Shown: positions 51,111 through 60,911 of the stretch, in pieces | How the letters are laid out: every line of letters starts with the position of its first letter | Position numbering within the stretch: position 1 is the stretch's first letter | NCBI GenBank assembly: GCA_002412865.1 | Contig: DHVW01000016.1 | Location: 1-64,000 of the forward strand | Origin: Sulfurovum sp. UBA5198 | Lineage (GTDB): Bacteria > Campylobacterota > Campylobacteria > Campylobacterales > Sulfurovaceae | DNA: 64,000 nucleotides | Direction: 5' to 3' | Made by a program: the position numbers and the translations under genes | Notes under the pieces: generated by a model | What the model saw: the letters and a program-made list of their open reading frames with translations, nothing else | The model's database searches: none | Told to the model about the DNA's origin: nothing

Positions 51111-52475
51111 TCAAACCCCTTGAGCAATCATGGCGTCAGCAACTCTTCTAAAACCAGCGATATTTGCTCCTATTACCAAATCTCCTTCATGTCCAAATTC
51201 TTTTGCAGTATCAGATGCAGTGTTAAAAATATTATTCATAATAGCATGAAGTTTGCTATCGACCTCCTCAAAACTCCATCTCATCATGCTTGAGTTTTGA
51301 GCCATTTCAAGCTGGCTCGTAGCAACACCACCGGCATTAGCAGCTTTGGCAGGAGAAAATAAAACCCTATTGTTTTGTAAATACTCTATTGCGTCAATAG
51401 TTGACGGCATATTCGCACCCTCATTTACCAAAATTGCTCCATTTTTGACTAGGTTCTTCGCATCATCTAAATTCAACTCATTTTGAGTTGCACTTGGGAA
51501 CGCTAAATCGCACGGAATACTCCATATATGGTGTGTATTTGGTTTATACTCTTCTCTTTGCGTATATATACTATCTTTGTGAATTTTGGCATACTCACTT
51601 AGCTCCATATCATTTATCTCTTTTAGCTCTAGGAGTGTGTCAAAGTCAAGCCCACCTTCATGATAAATAGTCCCTTTGCTATCGCTACATGCTACTACAG
51701 TTGCACCAAGAGATTGGAGCTTTTCTATAGTATATAGTGCTACATTTCCACTCCCAGAGACACAACATCTCATACCTTTTATCTCTTTGCTAATGCTATG
51801 TAAAATATTTTGAGCGAAATATACAGAACCATATCCAGTGGCTTCTTTCCGTGCTAATGAACCACCCCAGCCAATGCCTTTGCCAGTTAGCACTCCATCA
51901 AAAGTAGCTGTTAATTTTTTGTACTGACCAAAAAGATATCCAATCTCTCTAGCTCCTACGCCAATATCTCCAGCAGGTACATCACGAGTTGAGCCTATAT
52001 GACGATAGAGTTCATTCATAAAGGATTGACAAAATCTCAAAATTTCACTATCACTCTTGCCTTTAGGGTCAAAGTCACTTCCACCTTTTGCACCACCCAG
52101 ATTGAGTCCAGTGAGAGCATTTTTGAACATCTGCTCAAACCCTAAAAATTTAATAATCCCAATATTCACGCTAGGGTGAAATCTAAGCCCACCTTTGTAA
52201 ATCCCAACAGCAGAATTAAACTGTACACGATAGCCGATATTTGTCTGCATAATATTGTTATCATCACTCCAGCTAACACGAAAGCTTATTGACCGTTCTG
52301 GTATCACTATTCGCTCCAAAATACTATTTGCCATATATTTTGGCTCTTTTTCTAGTAGTGGTTTTAATGAATTAAGTGCCTCTGTTACTGCTTGATGAAA
52401 TTCTAATTCAAAAGGATTTTGAATTTTTATCTTTTCTATGGTTTTGTCTATATAGTCTTGGGCAGTTGTATTCAT
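51111..52475 (-). CDS. gdhA: NADP-type glutamate dehydrogenase
   Basis: 454 residues, hexameric small-subunit GDH. The substrate-binding segment VQFNSAVGIYKGGLRFHPSVN, the catalytic Lys in NLGGAKGGSDFDPKGKS, and the NAD(P) fold GSGNVALYTIEKL are visible. It converts 2-oxoglutarate + ammonia to glutamate. It probably heads the run gdhA-yidD-pyrC-carbonic anhydrase-pabC-like-hypothetical. AAAGGA lies before the ATG. Confidence 0.95.
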   Translation of the reverse strand: MNTTAQDYIDKTIEKIKIQNPFELEFHQAVTEALNSLKPLLEKEPKYMANSILERIVIPERSISFRVSWSDDNNIMQTNIGYRVQFNSAVGIYKGGLRFHPSVNIGIIKFLGFEQMFKNALTGLNLGGAKGGSDFDPKGKSDSEILRFCQSFMNELYRHIGSTRDVPAGDIGVGAREIGYLFGQYKKLTATFDGVLTGKGIGWGGSLARKEATGYGSVYFAQNILHSISKEIKGMRCCVSGSGNVALYTIEKLQSLGATVVACSDSKGTIYHEGGLDFDTLLELKEINDMELSEYAKIHKDSIYTQREEYKPNTHHIWSIPCDLAFPSATQNELNLDDAKNLVKNGAILVNEGANMPSTIDAIEYLQNNRVLFSPAKAANAGGVATSQLEMAQNSSMMRWSFEEVDSKLHAIMNNIFNTASDTAKEFGHEGDLVIGANIAGFRRVADAMIAQGV

Positions 52476-52528
52476 GAGTATCCTTTTTTAATGCGAATAT
52501 TATACATCAAAAAAGAAACATTTAGTGT

Positions 52529-53803
52529 TTATTTCGTATAAAACACCTGTTTGTTGCTAATTACATATGAGGGCGACATATTGATACTATGATATATTGT
52601 TGTATCGTATTTGAGGCTATAATATTCTAGTAGTAGCCTTTGAAGTGTTGGTTCGATGGATGGCTGAAACCATCCATTGTTACTTATTACTATCATATCG
52701 CTAGGTTCACCCTTGTATAGTTTTTCACTTGTTGCCTCGTAGCAGATAGCATTTCTATATTGTTTGTCCCCAAGTTTGTAATCACCAATCAAATCACTAG
52801 CCTTATAGTCAAGCACTCCTTCTTTGAAAAATATTTCATTTACAAGTGTAGCTGCCCACTCAGGCAGTGGATTTTGTTCTCCAAAAGGTACTAGAACTAC
52901 TTTATTTATCACTTGTGTCTTGCCATTTTGAAAGACATATGTACTATTTCTAGGCATACCATTGTCCCAATAAAGCCCACCAACTACTATGTCAATATTG
53001 CGAGATTTATCAACAAGTTTTTGCATTAGATAATCTTCTGTATTTAAAAACAGTGGAAAAACAGACTCAGGAAGTACCACAACTTTTTTTCGTTCACTTA
53101 TTGCTTGATCGATATTGACATAAATCATATCAAAAACCTCTTGTTGATGCTCTGTTTGCCATTTTGTGTCCATTGTGACATTTGTGGTAACAAGTTTAAT
53201 CTCTTTATTGATATGATTTATTGTGTTGTGGATTGGATAGTTAAAAGCGAAAACTATGAGCCACAGATACCTCAATTTAGTTGTATATTTTGCAAGTATA
53301 ATTGAAACCAAAATTATTGCAAATTGGTATTTATGAATTCCCAGATAGCTTTCCACAAAAATAAGTTCTGGCTTGAACCAGTCAAATCCAAGTGGGTGAA
53401 CTAGACTAAAAATGAGCAGAAATATAGCTTGAAATATATAGACTGTTAGTTTTGTTTTGGAAGATAGAAAGTATGAAATAAAACTAAAAAACCAAAATAT
53501 CAATCCGTACATTATCGTGATAAGAAGTGTGCCAATAGGAATAGCCCACGCCATATCGTAAAATCTAAAGCTCATTAGTATCCACCAAAACCAAAATAGT
53601 GATATGAAAAATCCACTCCAAAACCATGTTCGATTTGAGCTACCAAGGAGTAGATAAATACCTAAAACACCAAGAACTGTATTGATAATTTTAAGGCTAA
53701 TATCAAAATATGCAAGATATATAAAAAGTGAAAGCAAAATACCTATACTTAAGCCCTTTAGTATATCTCTAATGGTAAAATATTGTGAAATTTTACTATA
53801 CAA
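52529..53803 (-). CDS. lnt: Apolipoprotein N-acyltransferase
   Basis: 424 residues if started at the TTG at 53803, which has GGAGG at ideal spacing; an ATG at 53830 in the same frame lies inside the divergent yajC gene and has no RBS. About seven membrane helices are followed by the nitrilase-like domain with the triad Glu (VVLPESVFPL), Lys (NKVVLVPFGE) and Cys (NAICYEATS). It acylates the N-terminus of lipoproteins at the inner membrane. It starts 12 nt away from yajC on the other strand. Confidence 0.85.
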   Translation of the reverse strand: MYSKISQYFTIRDILKGLSIGILLSLFIYLAYFDISLKIINTVLGVLGIYLLLGSSNRTWFWSGFFISLFWFWWILMSFRFYDMAWAIPIGTLLITIMYGLIFWFFSFISYFLSSKTKLTVYIFQAIFLLIFSLVHPLGFDWFKPELIFVESYLGIHKYQFAIILVSIILAKYTTKLRYLWLIVFAFNYPIHNTINHINKEIKLVTTNVTMDTKWQTEHQQEVFDMIYVNIDQAISERKKVVVLPESVFPLFLNTEDYLMQKLVDKSRNIDIVVGGLYWDNGMPRNSTYVFQNGKTQVINKVVLVPFGEQNPLPEWAATLVNEIFFKEGVLDYKASDLIGDYKLGDKQYRNAICYEATSEKLYKGEPSDMIVISNNGWFQPSIEPTLQRLLLEYYSLKYDTTIYHSINMSPSYVISNKQVFYTK

Positions 53804-53818
53804 AAGGATACCTCCATG
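53801..53818. promoter_or_regulatory. Interleaved divergent start sites of lnt and yajC
   Basis: The + strand carries AAAAGGA then the yajC ATG (53816). The - strand carries GGAGG then the lnt TTG (53803). The two ribosome-binding sites occupy the same 12 nt, so the mRNAs must begin inside the opposite coding region. Confidence 0.6.
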
Positions 53819-54106
53819 GAAACTGCTCAAAGTAGCTCATTATTGTCATTTTTACCCCTAGTTGCACTATTTGCAATTTTTTATTTTCTTATTATTAGAC
53901 CTCAACAAGCTCAACAAAAGAAGCACAAAGAGATGCTTGAAACCCTATCTAAAGGTGATATAATCATCACAAATGGCGGTCTTATTGCTGAAGTTGTTAA
54001 AACTGAAGTAGATTTTATCAAAATCAAATTAAACGATGATACTATTGTTAAGCTTGATCGTGCTTTTGTAGCTAAGAAAATAGAAAAAACAGATGCCAAA
54101 GCTTAA
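53816..54106 (+). CDS. yajC: YajC, preprotein translocase subunit
   Basis: 96 residues: one membrane helix (about 10-27, LLSFLPLVALFAIFYFLII) then RPQQAQQKKHKEML and a small beta domain with GDIIITNGGLIAEV. It is part of SecDF-YajC and overlaps secD by 14 nt. Confidence 0.94.
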   Translation: METAQSSSLLSFLPLVALFAIFYFLIIRPQQAQQKKHKEMLETLSKGDIIITNGGLIAEVVKTEVDFIKIKLNDDTIVKLDRAFVAKKIEKTDAKA

Positions 54107-55667
54107 TTTTAGAGTAATAATTTTCATTTTAGCTCTAATATTTGGTATTGGATTTTCAATGCCTACACTGCTAAAGATGGACAATGGACCAAAAATTACT
54201 CTTGGGCTTGATTTGCAAGGTGGATTGCATATGGTGCTTGGAGTGAAAACTGAAGTAGCGATAGAATCCAAAATAAAATCTCTCGCAGCTGGGCTTGCAT
54301 ATTCTCTTGACAAAGAGGATATTATCTATGATACACCAGTCATAGCTCCAAATGGTATCTCCATAGAGTTACTTGACAACGCAGATATTGTGAAATTCAA
54401 AGAGTTAGTAAAAAAAGATTTTATTGGTTCTACTTTGAGTGAAAATGGACTTAAATTTACCATATCATTGACTCCAGAGGAGATAGTAAAAACAAAAAAA
54501 AGTGCAGTTGACCAAGCAGTTGAGACTATTAGAGGAAGACTTGACCTATTTGGACTATCAGAGCCTACAGTAGCAAAACAAGGTGAGGATAAGATACTAG
54601 TAGAGGTAGCAGGTATCAAAACTGCAGCCGAAGAGCAAAGAATTAGAGAGCTAATAGGTAAATCAGCCAAGCTTGAAATGATGGCAGTTGATGAGGAGTT
54701 TGCAGCTAGAGTTTCTAGCATGAGCGAGGCTGAAGTAGCTGGACATGGTGATGTTATTTTAAGTGATATTAAAACACCAGAAAAGTATCTACTAAAAGCT
54801 ATCCCTATACTTGATGGCTCGATGCTTACTGATGCCACAGTTGGGTACAGTGAGGGAAATCAGCCAACAATAAACTTTACACTAAATAGCCAAGGAGCTA
54901 AAATTTTTGGGGATTTTTCAGGTAAAAGTATAGGTAAGAGAATGGCTATCGTGCTTGATGGTAAAGTATATTCAGCTCCATCAATTAATGAACGAATAGG
55001 TGGCGGAAGTGGTCAGATAAGTGGAAGTTTTACTCCACAAGAGGCTCATGATGTAGCTATTGCTCTAAGAAGTGGAGCTTTATTGGCACCAGTTGTGATA
55101 GAGGAAAAAAGAAGTATTGGTTCAAGCTTGGGTGCTGATAGTATAGCCTCTGCTTCATTTGCATTGATTGCAGGATTCGTGGCGGTATTTATATTTATGC
55201 TTGTTTATTACCGTACTGCTGGACTTATTGCAAATATCGCTCTACTAGCCAATCTATTTTTGATTTTAGCAGTAATGGCACTATTCGGTGCTACGCTTAC
55301 CCTACCTGGTATGGCTGGAATTGTGTTAACCGTAGGTATCGCAGTGGATTCAAATATAATCATTAATGAGCGAATTAGAGAGCTATTACATGACGGCGTG
55401 AGTATTCGTAAAGCACTCAAAGAGGGATATGATAAAGCTATGAGAGCGATTTTGGATTCAAATGTAACTCAAGTATTGGTTTGTGTCGTTCTTTATGCAT
55501 ATGGTACTGGAGCAATTAAAGGTTTTGCACTGACCCTTAGCATTGGGATATTAGCTTCAATGCTTACGGCAATTTTGGGTACATATGGTATTTATCAGAT
55601 GTTGTTACCAAGGCTTGAAAAAGCAAAAGGCTATAGCAATTGGTTTGGCATAGCAAAGGATAAATAA
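54093..55667 (+). CDS. secD: Protein translocase subunit SecD
   Basis: 524 residues. The first helix is followed by GLDLQGGLHMVLGV, the P1 periplasmic domain (VETIRGRLDLFGLSEP) and a five-helix RND core with GGGSGQISGSFT, FMLVYYRTAGLIA and VDSNIIINERIREL (motif D4-like). It uses proton motive force to pull proteins across the inner membrane. It overlaps secF by 1 nt (TAATG). Confidence 0.96.
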   Translation: MPKLNFRVIIFILALIFGIGFSMPTLLKMDNGPKITLGLDLQGGLHMVLGVKTEVAIESKIKSLAAGLAYSLDKEDIIYDTPVIAPNGISIELLDNADIVKFKELVKKDFIGSTLSENGLKFTISLTPEEIVKTKKSAVDQAVETIRGRLDLFGLSEPTVAKQGEDKILVEVAGIKTAAEEQRIRELIGKSAKLEMMAVDEEFAARVSSMSEAEVAGHGDVILSDIKTPEKYLLKAIPILDGSMLTDATVGYSEGNQPTINFTLNSQGAKIFGDFSGKSIGKRMAIVLDGKVYSAPSINERIGGGSGQISGSFTPQEAHDVAIALRSGALLAPVVIEEKRSIGSSLGADSIASASFALIAGFVAVFIFMLVYYRTAGLIANIALLANLFLILAVMALFGATLTLPGMAGIVLTVGIAVDSNIIINERIRELLHDGVSIRKALKEGYDKAMRAILDSNVTQVLVCVVLYAYGTGAIKGFALTLSIGILASMLTAILGTYGIYQMLLPRLEKAKGYSNWFGIAKDK

Positions 55668-56641
55668 TGGAAATATTTAAAGCAAGAAAAAAAGTCTACA
55701 ATATACTAGACAAAGGTAAAATATTTTTTATTCTTTCTATGGTTGCGTTTATAGCGGCAATTGTTTTGGTATCAACAAAAGGATTAGCATTAGGTATTGA
55801 TTTTGCTGGTGGTACAGTTGTGCAAGTACAATATGATAAAACACCAAATATTGATACTATTCGTACAAAATTGAACCAAAACGCTTTATTTGCAAAAGCA
55901 ACGGTAACTCCATATGGAGACAAAGGTGAAATCGTAATCAAGACACCAGCATCCAATCAAAAAATAGATAGAGATGTGAGCGATATCACTAGAGAAGTAT
56001 TGGCAGGAACTGGTAATTTTGATATTAGAAAAGTAGATATGGTTGGTCCAAAAGTGGGTAGTGAGCTTCGTACAAAAGGATTAACAGCATTTGCCTTAGC
56101 ACTTGGCGTTATACTATTGTCTGTATCTTTTAGGTATGAATTTCGTTTTGCTATTGCAGGGGTTATTGCACTCTTGCATGATATTGTTATAACGATGGGT
56201 GCTATATCGCTATTTAATATAGATGTTAATCTGGAGACCATCGCGGCCATCTTAACCATACTTGGTTACTCTATCCATGATACGATTATAGTTTTTGATA
56301 GGGTTAGGGAAAATATTGGTGAGAGTAAAAGTAGCGATTTTAAAGAGATAATAAATGAAGCGGTAAGTAGAACTCTTTCAAGAACAATTTTGACATCATT
56401 TACTCTATTTTTGGTTGTATTGATTTTGTATATATTTGGTGGAGAGATGATGCATAGCTTTAGTTTTCCTATGCTTGTCGGTGTGACTGTTGGTACATAC
56501 AGCTCGGTATTCGTGGCTGCACAACTTGTGATATGGAGTGGATTTAATGTGGATAAATATAGAGCCAAAGAAGCTGAAAAATTAAAGAGAGCAAAAGAGA
56601 AAGATAAAATGCGTGCTATGTACGAAAAAGGCACGATATAA
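55667..56641 (+). CDS. secF: Protein translocase subunit SecF
   Basis: 324 residues: DFAGGTVVQVQ, VGPKVGSELRTKGL, LLHDIVITMGAISL and the D4 motif HDTIIVFDRVREN define SecF. It pairs with SecD. The stop TAA (56639-56641) overlaps the presumed ATA start of dacB. Confidence 0.96.
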   Translation: MEIFKARKKVYNILDKGKIFFILSMVAFIAAIVLVSTKGLALGIDFAGGTVVQVQYDKTPNIDTIRTKLNQNALFAKATVTPYGDKGEIVIKTPASNQKIDRDVSDITREVLAGTGNFDIRKVDMVGPKVGSELRTKGLTAFALALGVILLSVSFRYEFRFAIAGVIALLHDIVITMGAISLFNIDVNLETIAAILTILGYSIHDTIIVFDRVRENIGESKSSDFKEIINEAVSRTLSRTILTSFTLFLVVLILYIFGGEMMHSFSFPMLVGVTVGTYSSVFVAAQLVIWSGFNVDKYRAKEAEKLKRAKEKDKMRAMYEKGTI

Positions 56642-58389
56642 AAAAAATATTATTACTACTATCTTTATCGCTGTTTGCAAAAGCACAGCTACCCGCACCA
56701 ATTGAGGCGATGATAAATACATCTGGAATTCCAACGGAAAGTATTAGTATATCCATAAAAGAGACACAAAAAAATGGTATGCGAATCGCCGCACTAAATG
56801 CTTCTCAATATAGAGTACCAGCATCCATAGCTAAGGCAGCCACTACATATGCAGCTTTGCTTGAACTTGGAGAAAATTATAGATGGTCAACAAAGATATA
56901 TAGAGATGGGGATATATCTAATGGCACGCTCAATGGAAATTTGATTATAAAAGGATTTGGTGACCCATCATTGGATAGTAAAAGTGTATCGCAAATTGTA
57001 AGTTACATTAAAGCCAAGGGGATATCGAAAATTTCTGGAAATATAATTATTGACAAGAGTTATTTTGATACTTGTGATGATTGTAGTGCAAAGTTCGATG
57101 AAAATCCATCTAGCCCTTACAATGCAATGCCAAGTGCATTAATGTTTAATGAAAACACAACTACTATAAAAATAGTAAAAGGTAACGAAATTATCCAAAA
57201 TATACAAGATGATAGCTATGATATTATCAATGAGATAATTCCCTCAGACGAACCTTGTCGTGGTAGATATTCATGGCCTAGTGTAAGGATCAAGTATGGT
57301 GATAGAGCCAAAGTAACTTTGGGTGGCACAATCTCTAGAAGCTGTCCGAGCATATCACTAACACATTTAATCACAAAATCACATCTCTCATTTTATGGAG
57401 CACTAAAAGAACAGCTAAATAGTAATGGCGTAAACTTTACGGGTAGCTTAAAAGTAAAAAAAACACCAAATTTGGTAAAAGAAATTGCAACCATATATTC
57501 AGATACGATATTTCCAATATTAGGCGAGACTAATAAAAAAAGCAATAATCTCTATGCTAGACAGATATTTCTAACCATTGGAGCAAAAAGATATGAAGCT
57601 CCAGCTACTTTAGAAAAATCAAGAAAAGCATTGGTTTCTATTTTTGAAAAAAATGGCATAAGGCACGCTACATCTTTTAAGCTAGATAACGGAAGTGGAC
57701 TTTCTAGAATTGCAAAAGTAACTACTGAGGGTTTTGAAAGTATGCTTGACCATGCATACGATAAATATCAACAAAGATGGCTAAATGCACTATCTATTGC
57801 AGGAGTTGATGGAACAATCAAAAGAAGATTCCCTCAATCCCTAAGTCGTCGCGTTTGGATGAAAACAGGAACGGTGAATGGCGTAAAAAATATAGTGGGA
57901 TATGTAAAAGCGAATGATGGAACTATGTATACTGTAGCTATAATTGTAAATCATAGGTTATCAGCATCAAGGGGTGCAACCCTTGAAAATCAAATAATAA
58001 TATGGTTAGCAAATGGCAATGCATCTCAATTTGCCACTGAAGATACAAAGCGAAAAGAAGAGATAGAAGTTCGAGTGGAAGAGACTCAGCAGTTAAGAAA
58101 ACTAGAGAACTATGAGTCAAAAGAGCAACCTGAAATTTTTAAGCAAACATCAGAATATAGCAATAGAACTGAAAACTTATTTATTCAAGTGGGCATTTTT
58201 GATAAATCAATTAATAGAGAGTTGGAAAGAAAAATAAAATCACACGGATTTGGATACAAAACAATTAACAGTGAACTTGGACATAAAGTTTTGGTTGGAC
58301 CATTTGACTCAAAAAAAGATGCAATTAATAGTTTGCAGAAAATTCGAGAAGATATAGCCCCTGATGCATTTTTGGTTCAGCCAAAATAA
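56638..58389 (+). CDS. dacB: D-alanyl-D-alanine carboxypeptidase (PBP4/DacB) with C-terminal SPOR domain, ATA start
   Basis: About 583 residues. The frame is open back to a stop at 56605 but contains no ATG, GTG or TTG before 56710. A signal peptide (KKILLLLSLSLFAKA|Q) is encoded immediately after an ATA at 56638, with AAAAAGG upstream, so initiation at ATA is the best reading; the ATG at 56710 would cut off the signal. Catalytic motifs: SxxK (PASIAKAAT), SxN (KSNNLYARQ) and KTG (KTGTVNG). The last about 70 residues (FIQVGIFDKS to FLVQPK) form a SPOR-type domain that binds denuded septal glycan. It trims peptidoglycan peptides in the periplasm. Confidence 0.85.
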   Translation: MKKILLLLSLSLFAKAQLPAPIEAMINTSGIPTESISISIKETQKNGMRIAALNASQYRVPASIAKAATTYAALLELGENYRWSTKIYRDGDISNGTLNGNLIIKGFGDPSLDSKSVSQIVSYIKAKGISKISGNIIIDKSYFDTCDDCSAKFDENPSSPYNAMPSALMFNENTTTIKIVKGNEIIQNIQDDSYDIINEIIPSDEPCRGRYSWPSVRIKYGDRAKVTLGGTISRSCPSISLTHLITKSHLSFYGALKEQLNSNGVNFTGSLKVKKTPNLVKEIATIYSDTIFPILGETNKKSNNLYARQIFLTIGAKRYEAPATLEKSRKALVSIFEKNGIRHATSFKLDNGSGLSRIAKVTTEGFESMLDHAYDKYQQRWLNALSIAGVDGTIKRRFPQSLSRRVWMKTGTVNGVKNIVGYVKANDGTMYTVAIIVNHRLSASRGATLENQIIIWLANGNASQFATEDTKRKEEIEVRVEETQQLRKLENYESKEQPEIFKQTSEYSNRTENLFIQVGIFDKSINRELERKIKSHGFGYKTINSELGHKVLVGPFDSKKDAINSLQKIREDIAPDAFLVQPK

Positions 58390-58448
58390 CTATATTTCTT
58401 AACAGCACTTTGGATATAATTAAAATAAAAATGGAGCAAATATCATAG

Positions 58449-59588
58449 ATGCAATTTGAATTATACCCCTTTGAAAAACTTAGTAATCTACTTGATTGTA
58501 TAGAGCCAAATAGTGAATATTCACCACTTAGTCTAACTATTGGTGAGCCACAGTTTGATACACCACAATTTATACAAGATGAGCTAAAAAATAGTGTTTC
58601 ATTGTTAAACAAATATCCAAAAACAGCAGGTGAAGATAGTCTAAAAGATGCACTCATAAACTACAATTTACAAAGATTTGGACTTAATTTAAGCTCATCT
58701 CAAATAATACCAACCTTTGGCACTAGGGAAGTGTTATTTAATTTCCCCCAATTTTTGCTTCACGATAAGCCTAGTCCTGTAATGGCATTTCCAAATCCAT
58801 TTTACCAGATATATGAAGGAGCTGCTGTCGCTAGTAGAGCCAAAATAATACATATGCCTCTTCTTAAAGAGAATGATTTTTTGCCCATAATAAACGAAGA
58901 TGAATTGGCACAGTGTGACCTTGTGATATTAAATTCTCCTAGTAATCCATGTGCTAGCGTAATGAGCTTGGAGAGTCTAAAAGAGTGGGTTAGGTTAGCT
59001 CTAAAATATGATTTTGTACTTCTTAATGATGAGTGTTATATTGATTTATATATTGGCGATAAGATACCATCACTTTTGAATGCAAGTATCGAAGTTGGAA
59101 ATAGTGAGTTTAAAAATATTCTGGTTTTAAATTCTATTTCAAAACGCTCTTCGGCTCCTGGACTGCGAAGTGGATTTATAGCTGGAGACGCTAGAATATT
59201 GAGTGAATACATGAAGTATAGAACTTATGTGGGGTGTGCATCTCCATTACCGCTACAATGTGCAGCAACTGTTGCATGGCAGGATGATTTGCATGTTGAA
59301 GTTGCCAGAGAGGCTTACAAGGCAAATTTCATATTAGCAAAAGAGATTTTGGGCATAGAAATGGCAAAAGCTACATTTTATATATGGCTTGAGGTTGATG
59401 ATGATTTAGAATTTACCAAAAGATTGTATAGCGAGTATAATCTCAAAGTATTAGCTGGTTCATTTTTGGGGAGAAACGGTGAAGGTAGTGGCTTTGTGAG
59501 ACTAGCACTTGTATACGATGAGAGAAAAACAAAAGATGCACTCAAGAGAGTTAAAGCATTAATGAACAAAATAAAAAAAGGAGAGTAG
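58449..59588 (+). CDS. dapC: Class I/II aminotransferase, N-succinyldiaminopimelate aminotransferase (DapC) candidate
   Basis: 379 residues, fold type I. LTIGEPQFDTP at the N-terminus, NSPSNPCASVMS, NDECYIDLY and the PLP Lys in VLNSISKRSSAPGLRSGF are visible. The family assigned to succinyl-DAP transamination in this phylum looks the same and would feed lysine/peptidoglycan synthesis. The neighbours dacB and murC support a cell-wall role. Gene name moderate. Confidence 0.82.
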   Translation: MQFELYPFEKLSNLLDCIEPNSEYSPLSLTIGEPQFDTPQFIQDELKNSVSLLNKYPKTAGEDSLKDALINYNLQRFGLNLSSSQIIPTFGTREVLFNFPQFLLHDKPSPVMAFPNPFYQIYEGAAVASRAKIIHMPLLKENDFLPIINEDELAQCDLVILNSPSNPCASVMSLESLKEWVRLALKYDFVLLNDECYIDLYIGDKIPSLLNASIEVGNSEFKNILVLNSISKRSSAPGLRSGFIAGDARILSEYMKYRTYVGCASPLPLQCAATVAWQDDLHVEVAREAYKANFILAKEILGIEMAKATFYIWLEVDDDLEFTKRLYSEYNLKVLAGSFLGRNGEGSGFVRLALVYDERKTKDALKRVKALMNKIKKGE

Positions 59589-60905
59589 ATGAAGATACAT
59601 TTCATAGGAATAGGGGGCATTGGACTCTCTGCATTAGCAAAATTTTTGAGTGAAGATGGACATACTATTTCAGGTTCAGATGTGAAACAAAGTGAGATTA
59701 CAAATGATTTGGCTACTAATTTCCATGCAAAAGTAACTATTCCTCATCATGAAGACGCAGTTATTGGAGTTGAGCGAGTAATATATTCAGCAGCTGTTCG
59801 CAAGAATAATCCAGAGTATCAAAAAGCAAATGAACTTGGAATTGAACTACTCTCACGCAAAGAAGCTTTAAAATTTATACTAAATGATAAAGAAGTTTAT
59901 GCCGTGGGTGGAGCCCATGGTAAGAGTACAACATCAGCCATGTTGTCTTCACTATTGCCTCATTCAAATGCACTAATTGGAGCGATAAGTAAAGAGTTTG
60001 GATCAAATGTAAGACATTATGATAATAATAAAGTTGTATTTGAAGCTGATGAGAGTGATGAGAGTTTTCTTAATTCAAATCCATATTTGGCTATTGTCAC
60101 CAATGTAGAGCCTGAGCATATGGAGTACTATGAATATGACGAGGAAAGATTCTATAACGCTTATAGAAATTTCCTGAGTTTAGCTAAAATAAGAGTTATA
60201 AACGCCGAAGATGAGTTTTTGAGTAGTCTTGATATGGATAGTATCAAACTCTATCCATCAAGAGATATATCAAATATTGAGTATGTTTTAGTAGATGGTA
60301 AGCCATATACAAAATTTGATTTGCTTGATTACGGTTCTTTTGAGGTATTTGGATTTGGCGAACATATAGCACTTGACGCTGCTTTAGCTATTCTTGGAAG
60401 TATCGCTTTGGGTGAAAATGTAGAAGAGTTAAAGGCTAGACTAAGAGCCTATAAAGGTATCAAAAAGAGATTTGATATTATCCAAAATAGTGAAAAATGT
60501 GTCGTCATAGATGATTACGGTCATCACCCAACAGAGATAAAAGTAACCATAAAAGCACTTAAGACATATCAAGAGCTAAAAGGTATAAAAACACTAACAG
60601 TTATCTGGCAACCGCATAAATATAGCCGAACAATGGATAATTTAACAGCATTTGTAGAGTGTTTTGAGGGTGTGGATAGATTGATTGTGCTACCTATTTG
60701 GGCTGCTGGAGAATTACCTGTAGATATTGACCTCAAAGGTGCATTGGCTCACTATGACCCTATTATGGCTGATAGTATTACTAGAGAGGATAACACTGTA
60801 AAAATCATCAAAGATGGACATATAATCCATGAGTATAATGATGGAATAATAGCTGGATTTGGAGCTGGAGACATAACTTATCAAATCCGTGGCGAGAGTC
60901 ATTAA
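59589..60905 (+). CDS. murC: UDP-N-acetylmuramate-L-alanine ligase
   Basis: 438 residues. The start IHFIGIGGIGLSALAKFL, the ATP loop GAHGKSTTSAML, FEADESDESFLN, and DDYGHHPTEIKVT are typical of MurC. It adds L-Ala to UDP-MurNAc. It begins directly after the aminotransferase stop and is followed 6 nt later by mutS2, as in other Campylobacterota. Confidence 0.96.
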   Translation: MKIHFIGIGGIGLSALAKFLSEDGHTISGSDVKQSEITNDLATNFHAKVTIPHHEDAVIGVERVIYSAAVRKNNPEYQKANELGIELLSRKEALKFILNDKEVYAVGGAHGKSTTSAMLSSLLPHSNALIGAISKEFGSNVRHYDNNKVVFEADESDESFLNSNPYLAIVTNVEPEHMEYYEYDEERFYNAYRNFLSLAKIRVINAEDEFLSSLDMDSIKLYPSRDISNIEYVLVDGKPYTKFDLLDYGSFEVFGFGEHIALDAALAILGSIALGENVEELKARLRAYKGIKKRFDIIQNSEKCVVIDDYGHHPTEIKVTIKALKTYQELKGIKTLTVIWQPHKYSRTMDNLTAFVECFEGVDRLIVLPIWAAGELPVDIDLKGALAHYDPIMADSITREDNTVKIIKDGHIIHEYNDGIIAGFGAGDITYQIRGESH

Positions 60906-60911
60906 GCTTTT

